From NCBI GenBank assembly GCA_029260735.1, contig JAJDCR010000081.1, positions 1-64,000 of the forward strand: a DNA stretch of 64,000 bases, read 5' to 3'. The DNA comes from Planctomycetota bacterium. Its GTDB lineage: Bacteria > Planctomycetota > Uabimicrobiia > Uabimicrobiales > Uabimicrobiaceae. Of the stretch, positions 59,120 to 64,000 are shown piece by piece (the stretch's first letter is position 1; every line of letters begins with the position of its first letter). The notes beneath the pieces are model-generated. The model searched no databases. It was given only the letters and a program-made list of their open reading frames with translations, and was not told where the DNA came from. A program made the position numbers and the translations under genes.

Positions 59120-60850
59120 ATGACCCAAAGAAACTTAATCCCCTCATCAGAAAAGCCCTTGGCAGTCCCTGCTGCTCAACAGACCGCCGAGGTACAACAT
59201 CGCCCTCGACATTCTCTCATAAAAATCCCTCCTTCCTTCGCTATTGCTACTATCCAAAAATTTGCTCGGTATTTTGGGGTAGAGGTCGAGGTTTTCTTTG
59301 AACCTGATCTATTCTCTATGGAAAAATGGGAATTGCGGGGAGAAGGTTTATTAAAATGCTTTATTCCGCCAGAAAAATCAAAAGAGAACGTTTTCCTCTA
59401 TCCAAAATACTGTGTTTCTATTGCCCGAATTTATGTAAAAAAATTTCTGACAGCACTAGAGGAAGTCAAGCCTGATGAATTTGACAAGAATGGGAACCCT
59501 CTCTCGTGGGTTCCCTTAAATTACACTGCTAAACAGCTTGCGGAGAACAATTTTGATGACCATGATGCTCATCTCTTAAAGGAGGGGGACCTTCTACCTC
59601 CTTTCGATAGTTGTTCTGATAATTCCCAAAGGACAGATGAACCCTCCTATATCGCGACCCAAAAAATTCAAAATCGCTTTGAAGAAATTCGTAAACAGCT
59701 AGATATTCCTCCCTTAGAGTTTATTGTCCGCCGAGGAAAAGTAAACAAAGAAGGTTTTGTCACAGGCCGAGTATGGTACAAAATCGGCCAATCCCCTCAA
59801 CGCATCGTTATTACGACTTGTCCTAATGCAGATTGGGCAGAAATTTTTGCCACTTGTCTCCATGAGCTTGCTCACCCTTACTCAAAAACTAATAAGCACG
59901 GACGAAAGTTTCGCGAAACCCTAGTTTCACTCGCAGAAAAAATTTGGGGAACTAAATACTTCCAAGAAGTAGATGAGGTCATAGAAGAGTCATACAAAAT
60001 AGTGGATAAATGGATTGCTAGTTGTATACGCTCTGCTCTAAAGCAAGAAAATCCGCCTCTCATCAAAGCAGAAGACGAGGAGAAGCTAGCAGAGAAAATA
60101 AGCAAGATCAAAAAACTCAGAGCTGTCGGAAAAGACCAACTAGGAAAACCAGAGGGAATCACTGCCACCGCTCTAGCCAATGATTTAGTTGTTAAATATA
60201 ACTTGGGAAATCACCAACTGCACGTTGACATAGAAAATCAAGATCAGCTAGTCGATCGATTTGTCACGATCGAAAGAGAAGTTTGGCAACGAAATCTAGC
60301 TCACAATGTAGCCTCTTTTTGCAACGTCTTTTCTTTACATGTTACAAAAAGACGGAATGTTAATAACCGCCGAAAGAAACTCCACTCCATGCACTTCTTT
60401 GGCAAATTTGAAGATGTTGTCCATGCAGAATATCTTTACTCCATTAATAGAGAGCGTATCCTGCGAAATTGCCAAAAATATCTCCAAAATAAAACAATAT
60501 ATGCCCCTGGAGAAAAGTTATCCGAAAAAACTAGCTTTTGCGATTCTGCGGTAGAAGGTTTTAGCGAAACGCTAAACGAAATTAAGTCGCGAGAAATTTT
60601 TCAGAGAAAACAGAATCCCCAGTCTACCGAAGCCCAAGGCTATAGCTTAATCGAGCACGACCTCGCCAAAGCCGAACAGTTCGCTTTAGAGGAGTCAAAA
60701 AAGCGAGGTTTATTCTGGGCATCTGCTTCTGGAAAATATGTCAACTACAACCAAGCAGGCTACACAACAGGAAAAAAGCTTTCTGTCGTTAGAGGCCTCA
60801 ACTCCCAGGGAGAGCCTCGTCGTCTGCTCACTGTAAATCCTGATAATTAA
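59120..60850 (+). CDS. SprT-like metallopeptidase fused to DUF2786-like region
   Basis: 576 residues, cytoplasmic. A zinc-protease motif His248-E-L-A-His252 with a third His260 in KHGRKF (HExxH-x7-H-G-x-x-F) matches SprT/Spartan-like metallopeptidases. The following region (about 335-460) carries IKKLRAVGKDQ and ALANDLVVKYNL, then a Trp-started helical block, a pattern like DUF2786 and its companion domain in phage and mobile-element proteins. The C-terminus (about 515-576) is a further unassigned small domain. TTG at 59114 is in frame, but the ATG at 59120 is the likely start. It follows the hybrid kinase by 33 nt. Confidence 0.75.
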   Translation: MTQRNLIPSSEKPLAVPAAQQTAEVQHRPRHSLIKIPPSFAIATIQKFARYFGVEVEVFFEPDLFSMEKWELRGEGLLKCFIPPEKSKENVFLYPKYCVSIARIYVKKFLTALEEVKPDEFDKNGNPLSWVPLNYTAKQLAENNFDDHDAHLLKEGDLLPPFDSCSDNSQRTDEPSYIATQKIQNRFEEIRKQLDIPPLEFIVRRGKVNKEGFVTGRVWYKIGQSPQRIVITTCPNADWAEIFATCLHELAHPYSKTNKHGRKFRETLVSLAEKIWGTKYFQEVDEVIEESYKIVDKWIASCIRSALKQENPPLIKAEDEEKLAEKISKIKKLRAVGKDQLGKPEGITATALANDLVVKYNLGNHQLHVDIENQDQLVDRFVTIEREVWQRNLAHNVASFCNVFSLHVTKRRNVNNRRKKLHSMHFFGKFEDVVHAEYLYSINRERILRNCQKYLQNKTIYAPGEKLSEKTSFCDSAVEGFSETLNEIKSREIFQRKQNPQSTEAQGYSLIEHDLAKAEQFALEESKKRGLFWASASGKYVNYNQAGYTTGKKLSVVRGLNSQGEPRRLLTVNPDN

Positions 60851-60971
60851 ACGGACAAAACCAAATCTATGGAGAATAAAAATAAATTGTATATTTTGAT
60901 TATTTGTAATATATTATAAGAATCTAATGTAAAAATGTTTTCGAGTAGTCTTAAAAAAAGGGAAAAATGCA

Positions 60972-61712
60972 ATGAAACGATTTCTGATACTTATTTGGAC
61001 TATCTCTTTAGTTGTATCTAGTGGAGCGTATGCCCTTGACTTGATCGAAGACTTTTCGGCGGGTAATTTCAATAACTGGACTATTCTCGATGGAAACGAC
61101 TGGAGTATTAATAATGGCCAAGCTCGGGCCAATGGAACCTTTGCTGGTTTTGTTAACCCAACAGGACTACTTCAGTTTGATGCCATTGGCTCCGTCTCCC
61201 AGTTTTCTCTGCAAGCGGATATGGGGCAAGTATCGAGTGAAAATACGGGGAACCAAGCCGTGGGTTTAGCGTTTGGGATTCAAGATGCCAATAATTACTA
61301 CACAATTAACTTCTTTCCGGGCTTTACATCTACTCCTGGAGCTTTGCAATTTAGACAAGTAGTTAATGGAAGTAATGTTCGAGTTTTAACTGATCAAAAC
61401 CTAGGGTTTGTCCCCGCGATTGGACAACTCCATACTTTGCGAATAGATGTAGACTTGACTTTGAATCAGATTACAGCATCTGTCAACAATGGGGTGGGAG
61501 ATGATAATTTTGATTTTGTCCTCACAAACATTACAGATAACCTAGGAATACAAAATTTTACGACTGGCGGAGTGGGAATTTACGATGCTGGTAGCAACGG
61601 TTTTTTTGATAATGTGAAGTTTAGCGGAAACGTTAATGCTATTCCTGAGCCCCAAACTTTGGTTGCTTTAATTTTTGCGATTGTGAGTTGTTTTATCAAA
61701 ATGAAGAGTTGA
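60972..61712 (+). CDS. PEP-CTERM protein with lectin/LamG-like domain
   Basis: 246 residues. Signal peptide (MKRFLILIWTISLVVSSGAYA), a beta-rich body opening LIEDFSAGNFNNWTILDGNDWSIN, typical of concanavalin/LamG-like jelly-roll domains, and a C-terminal sorting signal AIPEPQTLVALIFAIVSCFI followed by a short basic end KMKS. Such proteins are cleaved by an exosortase, none of which is in this window. Many Asn-x-Ser/Thr sequons are present. Convergent with the next PEP-CTERM gene. Confidence 0.9.
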   Translation: MKRFLILIWTISLVVSSGAYALDLIEDFSAGNFNNWTILDGNDWSINNGQARANGTFAGFVNPTGLLQFDAIGSVSQFSLQADMGQVSSENTGNQAVGLAFGIQDANNYYTINFFPGFTSTPGALQFRQVVNGSNVRVLTDQNLGFVPAIGQLHTLRIDVDLTLNQITASVNNGVGDDNFDFVLTNITDNLGIQNFTTGGVGIYDAGSNGFFDNVKFSGNVNAIPEPQTLVALIFAIVSCFIKMKS

Positions 61713-61743
61713 GTTAGTGGAACGCTTTGTTTTACTAATTATT

Positions 61744-61768
61744 AGGGACACCCACGAGGGATGTCCCT
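61744..61768. terminator. Hairpin between convergent PEP-CTERM genes
   Basis: AGGGACA (61744-61750) and TGTCCCT (61762-61768) with inner CCC/GGG pairing give a strong hairpin in the 64-nt gap between two convergent genes. On the plus strand a T-rich run starts 11 nt later. Sequences like this also recur as dispersed repeats in some bacteria. Confidence 0.65.
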
Positions 61769-61776
61769 ACAGATAA

Positions 61777-62409
61777 TTATTTTTTCTTGGAAAAGAAACA
61801 TCCGATTCCAGCAAAAGCTAGAAGAAGCAAAGAAGATGGTTCAGGTACAGAAGAGCTATTTGTACTCGTAAAAAATTGCCCAAAGTATTCGTCTTGAGAA
61901 TTCCCTACAGTTTCTAAAACTTCAACGCGATTGAAAGCCTGGTCACTTGCCACTCCAACAAAAAGAACTGTCACGCTGGTGGGAGTGTTATAGGTAAAAG
62001 AGTCGACTACACTACCTCCGTTTTTTAGAGTAATTTGAAATGTCGAAGAGGCATTTGAAGTACTCTCTACCATATCAAAGCCTATAGCAAAAGTAGGATC
62101 ATCAAGATCTAGATTAAAACTCTCTGGTCCACTTACTGCAAAAGTATTGCCCGCTATTGCACTTGTCCAGTCGGAGCCTCCTCCAGTACTAAAATGTAAA
62201 TTACTTGCTCCTGGGCCTAGGCTAAAAACAGCTCCCCCTAGTTGGGTAAAATTGGGAACCACGCCAAGGTTAGGATATGGTCCAGTAACGCTGGTTGCTC
62301 CGGTTACACTAAAGAAATTGGCTTTGTCATCAACAAAAGTTAGGATATTTGCTTGCACACTAACTAATGTAAAAAATATGCAAAGCACCAATATACATTT
62401 ACTTTTCAT
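61777..62409 (-). CDS. PEP-CTERM protein
   Basis: 210 residues. Signal peptide (MKSKCILVLCIFFTLVSVQA), a beta-rich Ser/Thr/Gly-rich body with FNLDLDDPTFAIGFDMVESTSN and FQITLKNGGSVVDSFTYNTP (typical of secreted PEP-CTERM proteins with a jelly-roll body), and the tripartite C-terminal signal VPEPSSLLLLAFAGIGCFFSKKK. It should be anchored or surface-exposed after exosortase processing. Function unknown. Confidence 0.9.
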   Translation of the reverse strand: MKSKCILVLCIFFTLVSVQANILTFVDDKANFFSVTGATSVTGPYPNLGVVPNFTQLGGAVFSLGPGASNLHFSTGGGSDWTSAIAGNTFAVSGPESFNLDLDDPTFAIGFDMVESTSNASSTFQITLKNGGSVVDSFTYNTPTSVTVLFVGVASDQAFNRVEVLETVGNSQDEYFGQFFTSTNSSSVPEPSSLLLLAFAGIGCFFSKKK

Positions 62410-62509
62410 GTTAATCTCCTCAAATAAAGCGCTCTAAAAATAAAACAATATAGATGCTTAATAATAATAATTTTAGTGCCACAATACAATTCTTTAATTT
62501 TTTTGCGAA

Positions 62510-63898
62510 TTATACTTCCTTTTGATTCAAAACTTCCAAATACCGACCAAAGCGATGCATAACCCACAAATGCGCAAGCGCTTGGCTAAGGTTGTAAATA
62601 TACCAAGGAAGTGTTGGTTCATAGTCATGTATTGCCACTAACACATATCGGTTACCTAAAACTTGGCGAAATTCCAATCGTGATCGTTTTGTTGTTTTAG
62701 CCAAAATTCCTCCCGTAATGTAAAATAATGAACGCTTGGAATGGCTCCTTTCTTCAGAAAAAGTTAATTCTAAAAGTGCTCTTTTCCAAAAGCGGAAATA
62801 GAATTTACAGTTTCCTGTAGGCTCAGTTTTCACAATAAGGAAGGTACGTAGAGATTTTGCTAACCAATCAGGGTAGGTTCTCGCAACCCAGGCAGCATCT
62901 TTGCCACGGGGTAGTATTAAGCGTTGGACAGAACGAACTTTTTTTTCTGCATCGTTTTTTTTTCGCGGAACATTGTTCTCTAACCTAACTTTGTTCTTAT
63001 CGAAATTCACCGCATCCTCTACCGACTGTCGAAAGGGAATATTCGGCAGCTTCATCTTTGTAACTAAGGAATTAGGTTTCGCAACCATATCGTGGCGTAA
63101 GCTTTCTACAAGAGGAGCTACTAATTGATGAGGAGTTTCCGAAAATAGGCTTACCCACAAAACAGAAAGTCGAGTTGAAAAAACAGGAACAGTAAAAATC
63201 CATCGACTCTTACCTAAGCAATTTGCTGTGATTTTCATCATTTCCTGGTAAGTTACAATATCAGGCCCGGCAATATCTAGTCTCTTATCATAAAATTCGG
63301 GATTACCAACACTGTTATCAAAAACAACCAGAACATCCTCTAAAGACACAGGCTGAGTTTTTGATCGCGTCCATTTTGGACAAATCATAATCGGCAGCCG
63401 AGATACCAACTTTTTCATCATGTCAAAAGAGGAACCACCAGGGCCCACGATAAGAGATGTGCGAAAAGCGGTTATAGGAACACTACCACTAGCGAGAGTT
63501 TCTTCTACCTCCAAGCGGCTTTCCAAATGAGAGGACAGTTTTTTTCCTTCCGGAATAATTCCCCCCAAGTAAAGAATTTGCTCTACTTTTTTCTTTTCTG
63601 CTGCTCGAACAAAATTGTCCGCCAAAATGAGATCGGTATCCTGAAAGTTTCCTTGGGTCAACCTTGCAGAGGGCATCATAGAGTGTACCAAGTAAATGGC
63701 ATAATCAGCTCCCTCAAGGGCTTTTTCTGTATCGAGAAGAGAAAACAAATCACATTGCCTAAACTCTACATTGTCTATTTTTGATTGCTCTGAAGGCACA
63801 TTACGCGTTAGGGCAATAATATGGTATTCTCGACTTAGGTTTTTTGTAAGGGCCTTCCCAATAAACCCATTGGCTCCTGCTATGACGATCGATTTCAC
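62510..63898 (-). CDS. NAD(P)-binding SDR/epimerase-like protein with C-terminal DUF2867-like domain
   Basis: 462 residues. An atypical SDR (NmrA/epimerase-like) Rossmann domain opens with VIAGANGFIGKALTKNL, whose GxxGxxG motif binds the dinucleotide; YAIYLVHSM and ILYLGGIIPEGK follow. The C-terminal part (about 320-450; FRFWKRALLELTFSEERS, ITGGIL, RLEFRQVLGNRYVLVAIHDYEPTLPWYIY) fits DUF2867, as in E. coli YbjT-type proteins. Probably a cytoplasmic or membrane-associated reductase or quinone-binding protein; substrate unknown. Last gene in the window; nothing recognisable in 63899-64000. Confidence 0.88.
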   Translation of the reverse strand: MKSIVIAGANGFIGKALTKNLSREYHIIALTRNVPSEQSKIDNVEFRQCDLFSLLDTEKALEGADYAIYLVHSMMPSARLTQGNFQDTDLILADNFVRAAEKKKVEQILYLGGIIPEGKKLSSHLESRLEVEETLASGSVPITAFRTSLIVGPGGSSFDMMKKLVSRLPIMICPKWTRSKTQPVSLEDVLVVFDNSVGNPEFYDKRLDIAGPDIVTYQEMMKITANCLGKSRWIFTVPVFSTRLSVLWVSLFSETPHQLVAPLVESLRHDMVAKPNSLVTKMKLPNIPFRQSVEDAVNFDKNKVRLENNVPRKKNDAEKKVRSVQRLILPRGKDAAWVARTYPDWLAKSLRTFLIVKTEPTGNCKFYFRFWKRALLELTFSEERSHSKRSLFYITGGILAKTTKRSRLEFRQVLGNRYVLVAIHDYEPTLPWYIYNLSQALAHLWVMHRFGRYLEVLNQKEV

Positions 63899-64000
63899 AA
63901 GTTACCTCTTCTGCTTCCTTATTCGAACAAAAACAAACGTTTTTCTTATTTTTTACTTATTAAAGTATTTCTTGAAATTCAATAAAATTTTTCGTAAGAT

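Noticed and set aside
60972-62409. Local exosortase/PEP-CTERM locus
   Set aside because: Two substrates and a remnant are present but no exosortase gene can be identified in the window.

Overview
The window looks like chromosomal DNA of an AT-rich bacterium with two membranes. It carries an LPS-export ATPase homologue (lptB), an outer-membrane porin-like barrel, a complete mreBCD-mrdA-rodA cell-wall elongation cluster and a lytic transglycosylase. Eukaryote-like Ser/Thr kinases (one fused to an HtrA-type protease), PEP-CTERM proteins, a multi-EF-hand protein, a squalene-cyclase-repeat protein and a gingipain-like C25 peptidase together resemble the gene repertoire of the PVC superphylum, most likely a deep or unusual Planctomycetota lineage. 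That placement is inference from gene content, not from a phylogenetic marker.

Layout. (1) 88-9670, minus strand: mreB, mreC, mreD, mrdA (PBP2), rodA, an endonuclease/exonuclease/phosphatase protein, cardiolipin synthase and a HAD hydrolase, tightly packed: an elongasome and envelope-lipid operon. (2) 10041-13462, minus: a coiled-coil membrane protein and a small membrane protein behind a consensus promoter with a long repeat-bearing leader, then a GT-C/TPR membrane protein. (3) 13573-18925, plus: tyrosine/dual-specificity phosphatase, Ser/Thr kinase, porin-like protein with acidic repeats, and a kinase-HtrA fusion, a probable envelope signalling unit. (4) 18966-25256: small protein, cyclase-repeat protein, carbonic anhydrase, alpha/beta hydrolase, pssA with a structured leader, a secreted unknown, and a 12-loop EF-hand protein. 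(5) 25313-33076, minus: CNBD-histidine kinase, then the MoxR-DUF58-transglutaminase-ALDH operon, rpmH (short, easily missed) and a NUDIX hydrolase. (6) 33233-41318, plus: lytic transglycosylase, lptB-TPR, C25 peptidase, saccharopine/alanine-dehydrogenase-like protein, tRNA-His, PilT-like ATPase, PDZ protein, and an RNase III with two dsRNA-binding domains. (7) 41384-44192, minus: an overlapping operon of beta-propeller, E1/ThiF-like and arrestin-fold-like proteins. (8) 44358-55895, minus: one 3845-codon PKS/NRPS/glycosyltransferase megasynthase. (9) 55991-63898: PEP-CTERM remnant holding a small inverted-repeat element, a duplicated DUF3887-like secreted protein, hybrid histidine kinase, SprT-like/DUF2786-like fusion, two PEP-CTERM proteins and an SDR-DUF2867 protein.

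The main novelty is the megasynthase. Its order is acyl/AMP ligase, KR, ACP, KS, ACP, KS, ACP, GT1 glycosyltransferase, degenerate condensation domain, remnant adenylation domain, PCP and Cys-type thioesterase. It has no acyltransferase domain, and both ketosynthases have Asn where the second catalytic His is expected. This suggests a glycosylated polyketide or lipid product made and sugared on one polypeptide. Second are the propeller/E1/arrestin operon, the kinase-HtrA fusion and the two-dsRBD RNase III. All functional calls are by reading motifs; no database search was possible.
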